Below, one piece after another: positions 1-8,196 of a stretch of DNA of 64,000 nt. Both the position numbers and the translations under genes were made by a program. Below the pieces are notes generated by a model. It did not search any database, was not told the origin of the DNA, and was given only the letters and a program-made list of their open reading frames with translations. The DNA comes from Providencia rettgeri (GTDB lineage: Bacteria; Pseudomonadota; Gammaproteobacteria; Enterobacterales; Enterobacteriaceae), in NCBI RefSeq assembly GCF_013255915.1, contig NZ_CP053896.1, positions 2,604,001-2,668,000 of the forward strand, in the 5' to 3' direction. How positions within the stretch are numbered: the stretch's first letter is position 1; each line of letters starts with the position of its first letter.

Positions 1-25
1 CTTAAAACGCCTATTTGGGGGGTAA
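1..25 (+). CDS. minD: MinD septum-site ATPase, last seven codons only
   Basis: The first bases read, in a frame starting at base 2, as L-K-R-L-F-G-G followed by TAA at 23-25. This is the C-terminal amphipathic membrane-targeting tail typical of MinD. The rest of the gene lies outside the window. minE follows three bases later, as in minCDE operons. The call rests on seven residues plus gene order. Confidence 0.8.
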
Positions 26-28
26 ATA

Positions 29-310
29 ATGGCTTTATTGGATTTCTTTCTGTCGAGAAAAAAAACGACAGCGAATATCGCAAAAGAGCGATTACAGATC
101 ATCGTTGCAGAACGCCGCCGTGGTGATAGCGAGCCCCCATATCTTGCAGATATGAAAAGAGATATTTTGCAGGTTATCTGTAAGTATGTCCAAGTTGACC
201 CTGAGATGTTATCAGTGCAATTTGAGCAAAAAGGGGATGATATTTCTGTTCTTGAACTAAACGTTACGTTGCCAGAAGGTGACGACATAAAAACGACAAC
301 AGAAAAATAA
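29..310 (+). CDS. minE: Cell division topological specificity factor MinE
   Basis: MinE restricts Z-ring assembly to mid-cell by stimulating the MinD ATPase and driving pole-to-pole oscillation. The 93-residue product starts [12 protein letters not shown], the membrane-targeting segment. The MinD-contact helix follows (about residues 13-31, [17 protein letters not shown]), then the dimerising topological domain. E. coli MinE is 88 residues, so this one has a slightly longer acidic/Thr tail. A G-rich Shine-Dalgarno at 17-22 overlaps the last codons of minD, so the two genes are translationally close. Orthology is clear from sequence and position. Confidence 0.97.
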   Translation: MALLDFFLSRKKTTANIAKERLQIIVAERRRGDSEPPYLADMKRDILQVICKYVQVDPEMLSVQFEQKGDDISVLELNVTLPEGDDIKTTTEK

Positions 311-321
311 TTCGTGAAAGA

Positions 322-371
322 AAGCCGCTGTCTAACTTTTGTTTCATGCAATAGCTTGCGGCTTACTTTTT
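322..371 (+). terminator. Possible terminator after minE
   Basis: AAGCCGC (322-328) and GCGGCTT (358-364) can pair around a 29-base loop and are followed by ACTTTTT. The large loop makes this a weak call. It lies between the convergent minE and tonB genes. Confidence 0.35.
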
Positions 372-435
372 ATGATTTAGCCCAATTAATCAAATGGTTA
401 CATGATGATTTCGCTAAAGGAAAAACCTATTCCTT

Positions 436-1209
436 TTATAATTCAAATTTAATTTCCATTGTTATCAGTTTTTTTAAACCTTCTGGCGGTGCTCCTACTG
501 AGCGGCTTTTCTGTACAGCTGATAACGCAGCTTGGTCGAGCGTATTATGTGTTGAGGAATTAACTATACGCACCATCGTAATTTCCCCTAATGAGGAAAG
601 TTGAAAACTTACTTTTACAACTCCTTGGATATTGGTATTTCTCGCTTTTCTTGGGTAACGTTTATGTCGTTCAATTTCACTACGTAATTTATCAATATAG
701 CTTTGATACGTTGAATCTATTGCATTTCCTACCGAGGTCGTCCTTTGTGCTCCCTTCTGGCCTGCCGCATTAGATTGATTATCGTTTTTCCCCACATGCT
801 GCTCTTGTTTTACATCATCATTTTTTTCACTTTTTTGTTGCGGCTCTTTCTGCTGAGTAACCTTTTTATTAGTTTGTTTTTCCTCTTTCTGTTTGATGAC
901 TTTTTTCTGATCATCAGAAATTTTATTTTCATCGCTATGTGAACTTTTTTTATTAGCAACTTTAATTACTGCATTTTCATTTTGTTGTGATTCAGCAAGT
1001 AAGCCCCCTGATAGCTTATTATTTAATATTGTATCGTTTACTTGCTTTTCAATTACATTTTGCATCAATGAAACAGAAACAATAGCTGCTTGTATTGGTG
1101 TATAAATTTGTGCAGAACGTGTTTTTTCTATACTTAAACAATAAAAAACGATGCCAAAATGGAATAATAAAGAAACCATAACAGCAAAATTAAAACGTAG
1201 AGTAAGCAT
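436..1209 (-). CDS. TonB-like energy transducer of the hemophilin locus
   Basis: TonB couples the ExbB-ExbD proton motor to outer-membrane receptors. The 257-residue product has one N-terminal membrane helix (about 8-27). In that helix Ser13 and His17 keep the S-x3-H spacing important in TonB. A long periplasmic linker follows, then a C-terminal TonB domain (about 183-257) opening with the YP motif (RYPRKA). The linker is Lys/Gln/Asn-rich rather than the usual Pro-Glu/Pro-Lys repeats. The gene lies last in the hemophore-Slam-receptor cluster, 65 bp after the receptor stop, so it probably serves that receptor. It is likely an accessory copy beside a housekeeping tonB elsewhere, which I cannot see. 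The family call is firm; receptor specificity is inferred. Confidence 0.88.
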   Translation of the reverse strand: MLTLRFNFAVMVSLLFHFGIVFYCLSIEKTRSAQIYTPIQAAIVSVSLMQNVIEKQVNDTILNNKLSGGLLAESQQNENAVIKVANKKSSHSDENKISDDQKKVIKQKEEKQTNKKVTQQKEPQQKSEKNDDVKQEQHVGKNDNQSNAAGQKGAQRTTSVGNAIDSTYQSYIDKLRSEIERHKRYPRKARNTNIQGVVKVSFQLSSLGEITMVRIVNSSTHNTLDQAALSAVQKSRSVGAPPEGLKKLITMEIKFEL

Positions 1210-1274
1210 TTTAATATCCCTAACAACCCTTCGCCAATACCAAAATACAGCGGCATCAGCGAAGGGGATCCCTT

Positions 1275-4200
1275 TTAGAAGCGACTTGTTACATTGAAAC
1301 GCACAGTCCTACCCGGTGCAGGCATCATACTGCGGGTTAATGGGTCTATATAATATTCATCAAATAAGTTTGTGGCTAATAATTCAAATGATAGGTCTTT
1401 ATTAAACTGATAATTAACATAAGCATCAGCGGTAAAAACGGCATTCCAACTCATCGGGTCATTGTTTAATGGCGCATACTGGTTCGGGTATTTATCCATC
1501 ATTTCCGCTTCATCTTCATTTTTTGCTTTGCTGTGATAACGCATGCGGCTACCCACTTCTAAACGTTCATCTAAGAAGCGCAAACCTAGGTTGGCATGAA
1601 TGCTGTACTTAGGTTGCAATTGAGTACGCAAATAGCCGCCAGGGAACCCTGCTGTTGTACACTCTGAGCCACCAAATTGGTTATAGGGATCCATTACCAT
1701 CAATGAAACTTCATCACAAACCTCATTTTTTAAGCGGTAATCCACACCTAAGTCACCGAATACCCAGCCATTATCATAACGCGCCAACAGTTCCAAACCG
1801 GCCGTGTTATGTTTATCAACCTGCGTAAAGACTAACCTGTAGTTCCTATCAAATGCGTTTGTAACAACCGTGTTATAGTAGTTTATGCGTAAATCAGCAT
1901 GGTTTTCTGCCGCGACGAGACCTTGGAAATTACGCACATATCCCAGTTCTATCGTATGGCTGCGTTCTGGCAAATAAACCGGTGGCGTGTAATTCGGCTC
2001 TCTTCCCCCCGAAAAACCAATAGTATCTTCAAAGATACTTGGCATCCTAACGGTTTCTAAATAACGCCCAAATATTCGATCGTTCTCTGTTAAATAAATT
2101 GTTGCCCCTAATGCCGGAGCCCAAGCTGATTCTTCATTTCTTTTTGGCGCTTTAAATTTTTGTTTATTGGAATACTTCACTTCATCATACCCGTTATTAG
2201 TAATATCTGCTTTTCGGTATTTTTTTGCTTTTAAGCCTGTTACGGGGTCAATTATTTCTTCTTTTAAATCAATCTCGCCATTATAGAATGGATTATTTTT
2301 TCGTATAAACCGGTTATTTTCATCCACCTTCCATTTTACTATATTGTTTCTTTCTGTAATTCTAAACTCAAATTTTTTTTTATTTACATCCATTCGATAG
2401 TGAGCATACATTAATGAATCTGCTTTCATATTTAGTGCTTTTCCGATAAAGATTCGCCTTTCATAAGATCTTTCTGCTGTATCTTTAAATGTCTTCCCTT
2501 TATCATCAACATACTCTTGTATGACTTGGTACTCTTTCTCACTTAACACACGAGAGAGTCGAAAATTTCTCGCCGTTATATGGCTATAAGGTGCATAATT
2601 TATATCTTTAGCCGCAATACGTCTCTCTTTTAATAAATCCCTTGACCAGTAGCTAATATATTGAGCCCCCGCATTCAGACTTAACCAATCAGTAGGCTGC
2701 CAATCAAAGCGAATAGTCCCATTATATTCTCGACGCTTACCTTCCCTTGGGATAGCTCGGAACATGTTACCCTTTGGGCTAGAGTCCGAATTAAAGATAT
2801 CTTCACGGCTACCAATAGTTTCATCAATTAAGCTTCCCATTAAAGTCACTTTAAATTCAGGTGTAATTTGAAATTTATTGGATAATGAAACACCATAGCG
2901 ATCGTTTAGTTGGTTTAATTTAATCCCATCAACTAAGGTGCCATTGATAGCAGGATTTTTAGCTACATTTTTATCTCGACCAAATTCATAATTCCAATCC
3001 CTTTCCACTGGCTCCCTAGGTTGGCCACCTGCGGTATTTGAGTTTAAATTAGTTTTTGTCAACCAATAGCCTAATCGAAAGTCAATCCAACCAATGGATT
3101 CGGGTTTGAACGAATAATTGGCGTAAAAAGTATTTAACGCCAAGTTAGCTAAAGGCCATTGTGGAATTTTTCCCTCTAAATCATGATAACGAATTTGCGA
3201 TGGCATGATTTCGCCATAATGACTTGATGTATGCATATAACCAAGGGATAAGTCCTGTGAATTAGGTAGCATTAAATTTAATTTAGCTAACCATGTCGAC
3301 ATTTCATTTGATGTATTCGCCACCTCTTTATTTGGCCCATAAATCCTAGCTACGAAGGGCATATATGGGTCTATCGCTTTATTTGAGTTATTAGGGTCAT
3401 AAGTAATGATGTCGTCATAAAATTTACCCGCCCCTCGGCGCCCAGCAAAATAATTACCTTGGTTGCGATAGCTGTATGCTAGCATCAAATCAAACTTTTC
3501 TTGCCGTGTCCCAACGGCAATACGCGCTGCGTTATCTTGCAGATTAAAGAAATTAGCGTTACCTTTACTGCGAGGATCAACAAGCATTTCGTGATCTTTA
3601 AAATAAATCCCACGAAACTTCTGCATGTCTAACGTATTCAATAGCCGCTTATCATCACGGTAATCTATACCGTGGCTTAATTGATTAACCCTCGGTTTTG
3701 TCGAGTTACTCGATGTTTCTAATTTAATATCAAAACCAAACTTGTCGTATTTATCCACAACGTCATCAATGCCTAGCGTTGTTATAGCAACTCCTCCCCC
3801 CGTCGATGTACGCACATTGCGGTCTAGCGTTGCACTTTTCATTACCTTAATGCTACTAATCATATTCGGGTCGATATAATTACGATTATTCGCCCCATTA
3901 TAACCACGCCAAACAGTGATAGCTTGCTCTGTACCGTCTACAGTCACCGGGACACGCCCTTGCCCCTGTATACCCCGAACATTGGGGTCTATTGCCCCGC
4001 TATTACGGGCATCTCCACTATATACCCCTACCGCATGGTTAATAGTGTCTGCGGGGTTAGTACCTTTATAACGATCAATTTCTTCTTTACTAATGTAAAT
4101 ATTTGATTCATCTTTATCATATTGGTCATCCGCCCCTTTTCTATCACGCTCTTTGATTGTGGCCGCTTTATCATTTACCACAATAGAACCGATGTTTTCA

Positions 4201-4286
4201 CTTTGTTGTGCATAGACTAAGTTTGTAATATTGCCAATAGATAACCCTGTTGCGATATTAATGGCTATCACTGTTTTGATTTTCAT
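1275..4286 (-). CDS. TonB-dependent receptor, probable hemophilin/heme receptor (HphR-like)
   Basis: This 1003-residue outer-membrane receptor has a signal peptide (about 1-26, ending VYA), a TonB-box-like stretch near residues 33-38 (GSIVVN) and a plug domain. The plug carries NVRGIQGQGRVPVTVDGTEQ and a TGGGVAITT segment. A very long barrel follows and ends in LFDEYYIDP...VTSRF with the terminal aromatic typical of outer-membrane proteins. The size and long extracellular loops fit receptors that engage protein ligands (hemoglobin, transferrin or hemophores) rather than siderophores. It starts 18 bp after the Slam gene, and the hemophilin-like gene lies upstream in the same operon. That order matches Acinetobacter HphA-HsmA-HphR type clusters. 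Heme as the ligand is inferred from the neighbours; the receptor family is clear. Confidence 0.88.
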   Translation of the reverse strand: MKIKTVIAINIATGLSIGNITNLVYAQQSENIGSIVVNDKAATIKERDRKGADDQYDKDESNIYISKEEIDRYKGTNPADTINHAVGVYSGDARNSGAIDPNVRGIQGQGRVPVTVDGTEQAITVWRGYNGANNRNYIDPNMISSIKVMKSATLDRNVRTSTGGGVAITTLGIDDVVDKYDKFGFDIKLETSSNSTKPRVNQLSHGIDYRDDKRLLNTLDMQKFRGIYFKDHEMLVDPRSKGNANFFNLQDNAARIAVGTRQEKFDLMLAYSYRNQGNYFAGRRGAGKFYDDIITYDPNNSNKAIDPYMPFVARIYGPNKEVANTSNEMSTWLAKLNLMLPNSQDLSLGYMHTSSHYGEIMPSQIRYHDLEGKIPQWPLANLALNTFYANYSFKPESIGWIDFRLGYWLTKTNLNSNTAGGQPREPVERDWNYEFGRDKNVAKNPAINGTLVDGIKLNQLNDRYGVSLSNKFQITPEFKVTLMGSLIDETIGSREDIFNSDSSPKGNMFRAIPREGKRREYNGTIRFDWQPTDWLSLNAGAQYISYWSRDLLKERRIAAKDINYAPYSHITARNFRLSRVLSEKEYQVIQEYVDDKGKTFKDTAERSYERRIFIGKALNMKADSLMYAHYRMDVNKKKFEFRITERNNIVKWKVDENNRFIRKNNPFYNGEIDLKEEIIDPVTGLKAKKYRKADITNNGYDEVKYSNKQKFKAPKRNEESAWAPALGATIYLTENDRIFGRYLETVRMPSIFEDTIGFSGGREPNYTPPVYLPERSHTIELGYVRNFQGLVAAENHADLRINYYNTVVTNAFDRNYRLVFTQVDKHNTAGLELLARYDNGWVFGDLGVDYRLKNEVCDEVSLMVMDPYNQFGGSECTTAGFPGGYLRTQLQPKYSIHANLGLRFLDERLEVGSRMRYHSKAKNEDEAEMMDKYPNQYAPLNNDPMSWNAVFTADAYVNYQFNKDLSFELLATNLFDEYYIDPLTRSMMPAPGRTVRFNVTSRF

Positions 4287-4304
4287 TATCTGTTCCGGTG
4301 AAAA

Positions 4305-5717
4305 TTAAAATTTCTTGGTGAAATTGACACCGACTTCACTTTGCTTAAAAGAATAAATAATATCTGCAGTACTTTTATTCACTTGGCTATTAAAATAAAT
4401 AGAAGGCGTAAAAGTTAATATTTTATTTTTATCAAATGTTAATTGGGTATTTAAATACCCATTATGATCTTTTCTTTTTACATTCAAAAATGCATCAAAC
4501 TGTTCAAAATTTGTTTGCTTATAACCTATCGCAACAAGTAGATCACACAGTTCGGTTACTTTTAGAAAACCCGCCCTAACCCCATACTGTACATAGCTAT
4601 CACTATCGTATTGCTTTTTTCTATTGGCTCCATAAAAACTGCCAAAAACCATTAATCGAGGGTTCATTAAATAGGTACCAGTAACTGAATAAACCCATTT
4701 ATCGCCGTTATTAAAACTATACTTATAAGGGTAAGTTTTATTTTTATATTCAATATTACCTAACAAGGTTACTCGATGATTTAACATGTATTCTGTCGCT
4801 ATTTTTCCTCCTAGGCTTAAATTATAGTATTGGTTATCGTGCCATTTAGCCTCAAGGGTGGGCTGTATATGGAACGTTGTATTCGCGTTATCAGATTGAT
4901 ACCCCCCAGTAACATATATATTCGTTTTTCTAGCCGTGACTGTTTTCATTGGCTCCACCCCAACCACACCTAATGAGAGTACCGTTGAGTGGTTTCCTAC
5001 TAGAGGAAAACGCTTTGATAGTTTAGTATAATAATGCCACTTTCCACCAGCGATAGACTGGTTACTACTATTCATACATTTACTACGAAAACAGTACATC
5101 TCACGGCTATTTGATGCTTCATTTAAATTAAAATCATAACTTGAGCCTAACTTAATCGTACCTTGCCAACGATTTTTATTTTCTAAATCTATTATTTGAC
5201 TTTTAATAAATTTAGTTAACCCATTTGATATTCTTTCTTTATATTTAACTTTGATATTTTGATATATTGATAATGCTGATTCATAGTGCTTAACATAAGT
5301 CAGTGCTTGTGCAAGTTTTAACTCAACCAATAACATATTAGGCTTGTGAATTAAAATCTCATTATATAGGCTAATTGCTAAATCATACTGTTTATTTAAA
5401 ACTGCCCTTTCTGAATGAATATATTTAACCAATTCTTTATCGTGGTCTTTATGGTCAACGTAATTACCAATAATTTCATTTATTTTGTCAAAATCTTGTC
5501 TCTGAATGAGATCATAAAGAATAAAACCAAGTTCGTCGATATTTTTTTCACTATATTTAACATTATTTATTTCTGATTGATGTTTTTTGTTACTATAATC
5601 TTTTAAATTACCGATAACTCCTCCTTTTAGCTCTTGAGCTGACAATACCGAAGGGAGAGAAAAAAGTAATAATAAACTCAAATATATTAAATGTGTTTTT
5701 TTATTAAAAAATAACAT
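4305..5717 (-). CDS. Slam-family outer-membrane exporter (type XI secretion)
   Basis: The 470-residue protein has a signal peptide (about 1-27, ending LSA) and an N-terminal helical region with TPR-like repeats (about 50-180). From about residue 185 a beta-barrel domain (DUF560/Slam) begins with RWQGTIKLGSSYDFNLNEAS and ends in FTKKF. Slam proteins move specific lipoproteins or soluble hemophores across the outer membrane; the family is known from Neisseria Slam1, Acinetobacter HsmA and the Xenorhabdus type XI systems. Here the likely client is the hemophilin-like protein encoded immediately upstream. A hairpin with a T-tract separates the two genes. The AT-rich composition suggests transfer. 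The family call is good; the substrate pairing is inferred from adjacency. Confidence 0.86.
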   Translation of the reverse strand: MLFFNKKTHLIYLSLLLLFSLPSVLSAQELKGGVIGNLKDYSNKKHQSEINNVKYSEKNIDELGFILYDLIQRQDFDKINEIIGNYVDHKDHDKELVKYIHSERAVLNKQYDLAISLYNEILIHKPNMLLVELKLAQALTYVKHYESALSIYQNIKVKYKERISNGLTKFIKSQIIDLENKNRWQGTIKLGSSYDFNLNEASNSREMYCFRSKCMNSSNQSIAGGKWHYYTKLSKRFPLVGNHSTVLSLGVVGVEPMKTVTARKTNIYVTGGYQSDNANTTFHIQPTLEAKWHDNQYYNLSLGGKIATEYMLNHRVTLLGNIEYKNKTYPYKYSFNNGDKWVYSVTGTYLMNPRLMVFGSFYGANRKKQYDSDSYVQYGVRAGFLKVTELCDLLVAIGYKQTNFEQFDAFLNVKRKDHNGYLNTQLTFDKNKILTFTPSIYFNSQVNKSTADIIYSFKQSEVGVNFTKKF

Positions 5718-5746
5718 GATTAGGCTACCATTTTAATGACAAAAAT

Positions 5747-5783
5747 AAAAAAGTAGACAAAATCACTTTTGCCTACTTTTTTT
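5747..5783 (-). terminator. Intercistronic terminator/attenuator between hemophore and Slam genes
   Basis: On the minus strand an AAAAAAGTAG-type arm pairs with CTACTTTTTT. The stem is extended by CAAAA/TTTTG after one mismatch, and a T-rich run follows. It sits 22 bp after the hemophore stop and before the Slam start, so it should lower Slam, receptor and TonB transcript relative to the secreted protein. Confidence 0.7.
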
Positions 5784-5804
5784 AGCTAATTATATGTTCA
5801 GTAA

Positions 5805-6548
5805 TTATTCGTCTTTCTGGCCACCAAATGCCGTGTCTAACTCACGGTTATTCTCATAAGAGAGAATACCTGCCACTTGTTCTGCATTATCACCAAAGAG
5901 TTGCCCCATACTATCACCTTGGTGTATTCCATTGGCAATGGCAGTACCACTAAATTTACCGTCTTCTTCAATAGCCCCTTCCATGGAGTGGCTATTTACT
6001 CCTTCTAATGCACCTGTATATGATTTATCCGCGAAGTCAGCATTAAACCAACCTGCCTGTTTTTCTTCTCCTGCAAACTGGTTAATACCCGCTATAGTAT
6101 AAGTTGCTTGGCCACTGGTTGGCACTTCTGTCGTTGCATTCTCACCAGAGAAATAAACCGTGTGCATTGCATCATCAGTTTCCCCAGTTTGTGACCAATC
6201 ACCGAAATATACCTCGGCATCTGCAACCTGGCTAAATTGGAACTTACCCATTCCACCGTGCGGGCTACCGCCACTTTCCAAAACATACACGTTGTTTGGT
6301 TTTTGCGTGACTAAGTTTTTTAAGCCTGAAAACGATATCATCATTCCCCCCATTTTATGTCGAGAACCGATACCCGGTGCACCAATACTACCACCGTGTG
6401 GCCCCATGGTTGATTGGGTTTTACCAACAATAATGTTTGTTAGGCCATCACTATAATCTAAACTCTGTTTTGATTCCGTTTCTGCCATAACACCAACAGA
6501 AAATATAGACAAAGATACTGCGACTGTAATTAGTGATAATTTTTTCAT
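5805..6548 (-). CDS. Hemophilin-like secreted heme-binding protein (HphA/HrpC type), predicted T11SS substrate
   Basis: The 247-residue product has a clear Sec signal peptide (cut near residue 22, VMA-ET) without a lipobox, so a soluble protein is expected. The N-terminal half is Gly/His/Met-rich (GPHGG, SRHKMGGMMISF, SPHGGMGKF), suitable for metal or heme coordination. The C-terminal half carries TbpB/hemophilin eight-strand-barrel hallmarks: NADFADKSYTGALEG, then GQLFGDNAEQVAGILSYEN and a terminal AFGG. This handle domain is what Slam exporters recognise in known cases. It is first in the operon, behind a good Shine-Dalgarno (GAGGATG) and a Fur-overlapped promoter. The known family role is capture of heme from hemoglobin and delivery to the receptor. 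Family is confident; heme binding is inferred. Confidence 0.82.
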   Translation of the reverse strand: MKKLSLITVAVSLSIFSVGVMAETESKQSLDYSDGLTNIIVGKTQSTMGPHGGSIGAPGIGSRHKMGGMMISFSGLKNLVTQKPNNVYVLESGGSPHGGMGKFQFSQVADAEVYFGDWSQTGETDDAMHTVYFSGENATTEVPTSGQATYTIAGINQFAGEEKQAGWFNADFADKSYTGALEGVNSHSMEGAIEEDGKFSGTAIANGIHQGDSMGQLFGDNAEQVAGILSYENNRELDTAFGGQKDE

Positions 6549-6643
6549 TTATTCATCCTCTTCAATAGAAGTTTGAATTAGATTGGTTTATTAACGAAAC
6601 ACATTAAATAAAAGATTATTCTTTCCTTTAATGTTCGAGATTC

Positions 6644-6671
6644 AGTATATGAAAATGATTTTTATTTACAA
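6644..6671 (-). promoter_or_regulatory. Promoter with overlapping Fur-like box for the hemophilin operon
   Basis: Read on the minus strand, a -35 TTGTAA (6671-6666) and a -10 TATACT (6649-6644) are 16 bp apart, about 95 bp upstream of the hemophilin-like gene. The spacer is covered by GAAAATGATTTTTATTTAC (plus strand, 6651-6669). That sequence matches the 19-bp Fur consensus at 14 positions by my hand alignment. Iron-repressed expression would follow. Confidence 0.65.
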
Positions 6672-6949
6672 ATGTAAGGAATATAATTCAATTTTTTATT
6701 ATTAAACCATAAAAATAAAATAATCTTTTATTTTTTAACTGGTTAATTAAAGACCCTATAATGGATAGTTTTATTTATTGCGTTTTACATTAAAGATTAA
6801 TTGAATTTTTAAGAGTAATTACAAATTTTGAGTTAAAATAAGATAAATATACCCATAAATATATGTGACGTATATTTTTATAAGTTTATTGAATGGATAA
6901 TAAATAAAAATGAAGATAAGATTGAAGATTATAAATAAGCTAAGCTATT
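6672..6949. other. AT-rich intergenic stretch, no gene recognised
   Basis: This stretch lies between the hemophilin operon promoter and the rnd terminator and is very AT-rich. I see no supported ORF, RNA or repeat. The composition fits the edge of an acquired segment and a possible H-NS-type silencing region, which is speculation. Confidence 0.4.
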
Positions 6950-6985
6950 TAAATAAGGTACAAGAAACTCTCTTCTTGTACCTTA
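6950..6985 (-). terminator. Terminator after rnd
   Basis: A 13-bp perfect stem (TAAGGTACAAGAA with its complement, six-base loop, 6954-6985) lies just after the rnd stop. On the minus strand it is followed by the T-containing stretch TTTAAAT. Confidence 0.6.
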
Positions 6986-6990
6986 ATATA

Positions 6991-8112
6991 TTACCCGTTT
7001 GCTAATAACTTTGTAATGGGCTCGGCGAGTAATCGCCCTCTCCACCCCGACAACAGCTCAGGAGGTGTAACCGAAGATTTTAACCCCCAATGAATCGACA
7101 GTAATTGGTTAATTTGCCGCCTAGAAGCCAATAGTTCAGCATTAAATTTTTCATTTTCAGCAATATCTTTGACCACCGCTTTAATTTCTTTAAATAAGCT
7201 TTTGTATTGGCTCTGTTCAGTAATATTCGCTACAGGTGTTGGGTATTGGCTTTCATCAAGTTGCTTTGCTTGCTCGACAATGGCTAACAAGCGCTTGCCA
7301 TGGCAACGAATCTCCTGCCCAGTTAAGCCAAGTGCATCAAGTTCACCCAGAGAGCTCGGTAAATAACGAGCCACTTTCCACAGGTGCTCTTCTTTTACTA
7401 CAAAGTTAACAGCCATATCGCGGGCTTTAGCTTGGTTTAAACGCCATTCGGCTAATAATTGCAAACAAGCGAGCTGTTCATCACGTAGCTGCCATGCATT
7501 ATGGATATTCATGTAGGCTTTTTCTGGCTTTAAGGCTTTTTGCCGACGAGCCACAACACGTTGACACTCATCTTTGGCATCTTCCAAGTAGCCCGCTTCA
7601 GTCACTTTTTCCATTAGAATTTCAGCTAATGGCAGCAAATACAGCACATCTGCGGCTGCATAATCGCATTGTTTTTCGCTCAGAGGACGCGCAAGCCAGT
7701 CTGTCCGTGATTCACTTTTGTCTAGTTCAATACCTAAATGTTCAGCAACCAATGATGCAAAACCACAAGAAATTGGATAACCTAAAAATGCCGCCACAAC
7801 TTGTGTGTCGATCATCGGCTCAGGGACACAATCAAAATCATGCATAAACACTTCTAAGTCTTCACTACCTGCATGTAAAAATTTAAGTTGCTCAGGATTC
7901 GTTAAAAGTGCTTTGAACGGGCTAAAATCCGTCATTAATAATGGGTCAATTAACGAAACTTGCTTTCCATCATATAGCTGTAGCAAACCTAGTTGTGGGT
8001 AATATGTTCGGGTACGAACAAACTCGGTATCCAAAGCGAGCCATGGTGCATTACTCGCCTCTTGGCATACTTGGGCTAATTCGCTATCTGTAGTTACTAA
8101 ACGATAATTCAA
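6991..8112 (-). CDS. rnd: Ribonuclease D
   Basis: RNase D is a 3'-to-5' exoribonuclease that trims tRNA precursors and other small RNAs. The 373-residue product opens with the DEDD-type exonuclease domain: ALDTEFVRTRTYYPQLGL near residue 27, FLHAGSEDLEVF, and a final motif YAAADVLYLLPL. HRDC-type helices with a conserved AVNFVVKEEHLW segment follow, then a C-terminal region. Length matches E. coli Rnd. The start codon is TTG (8112-8110), the same rare start used by E. coli rnd, which supports weak translation as a conserved trait. In E. coli it lies next to minE; here the hemophilin locus intervenes. Confidence 0.97.
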   Translation of the reverse strand: MNYRLVTTDSELAQVCQEASNAPWLALDTEFVRTRTYYPQLGLLQLYDGKQVSLIDPLLMTDFSPFKALLTNPEQLKFLHAGSEDLEVFMHDFDCVPEPMIDTQVVAAFLGYPISCGFASLVAEHLGIELDKSESRTDWLARPLSEKQCDYAAADVLYLLPLAEILMEKVTEAGYLEDAKDECQRVVARRQKALKPEKAYMNIHNAWQLRDEQLACLQLLAEWRLNQAKARDMAVNFVVKEEHLWKVARYLPSSLGELDALGLTGQEIRCHGKRLLAIVEQAKQLDESQYPTPVANITEQSQYKSLFKEIKAVVKDIAENEKFNAELLASRRQINQLLSIHWGLKSSVTPPELLSGWRGRLLAEPITKLLANG

Positions 8113-8142
8113 AACAAGTTTCTCTTTGTTATTTTCATCACA

Positions 8143-8168
8143 ATGACGCCGGCTAAAACCGGCGTCAT
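8143..8168 (-). terminator. Hairpin after fadD
   Basis: ATGACGCCGG (8143-8152) pairs perfectly with CCGGCGTCAT (8159-8168) around a six-base loop, 28 bp after the fadD stop. The T-tract on the minus strand is poor, so termination may be weak or the hairpin may mainly protect the 3' end. Confidence 0.6.
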
Positions 8169-8196
8169 CTATTTATAATTTACGACTAAACCACAA

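Noticed and set aside
314-942. Plus-strand open frames opposite the tonB-like gene
   Set aside because: They are antisense to a protein with clear TonB features and show low-complexity hydrophobic composition.
1226-1266. Inverted repeat CCCTTCGC/GCGAAGGG between the receptor and tonB-like genes
   Set aside because: Long loop and no T-tract, so not called as a terminator; it may only be an mRNA fold.
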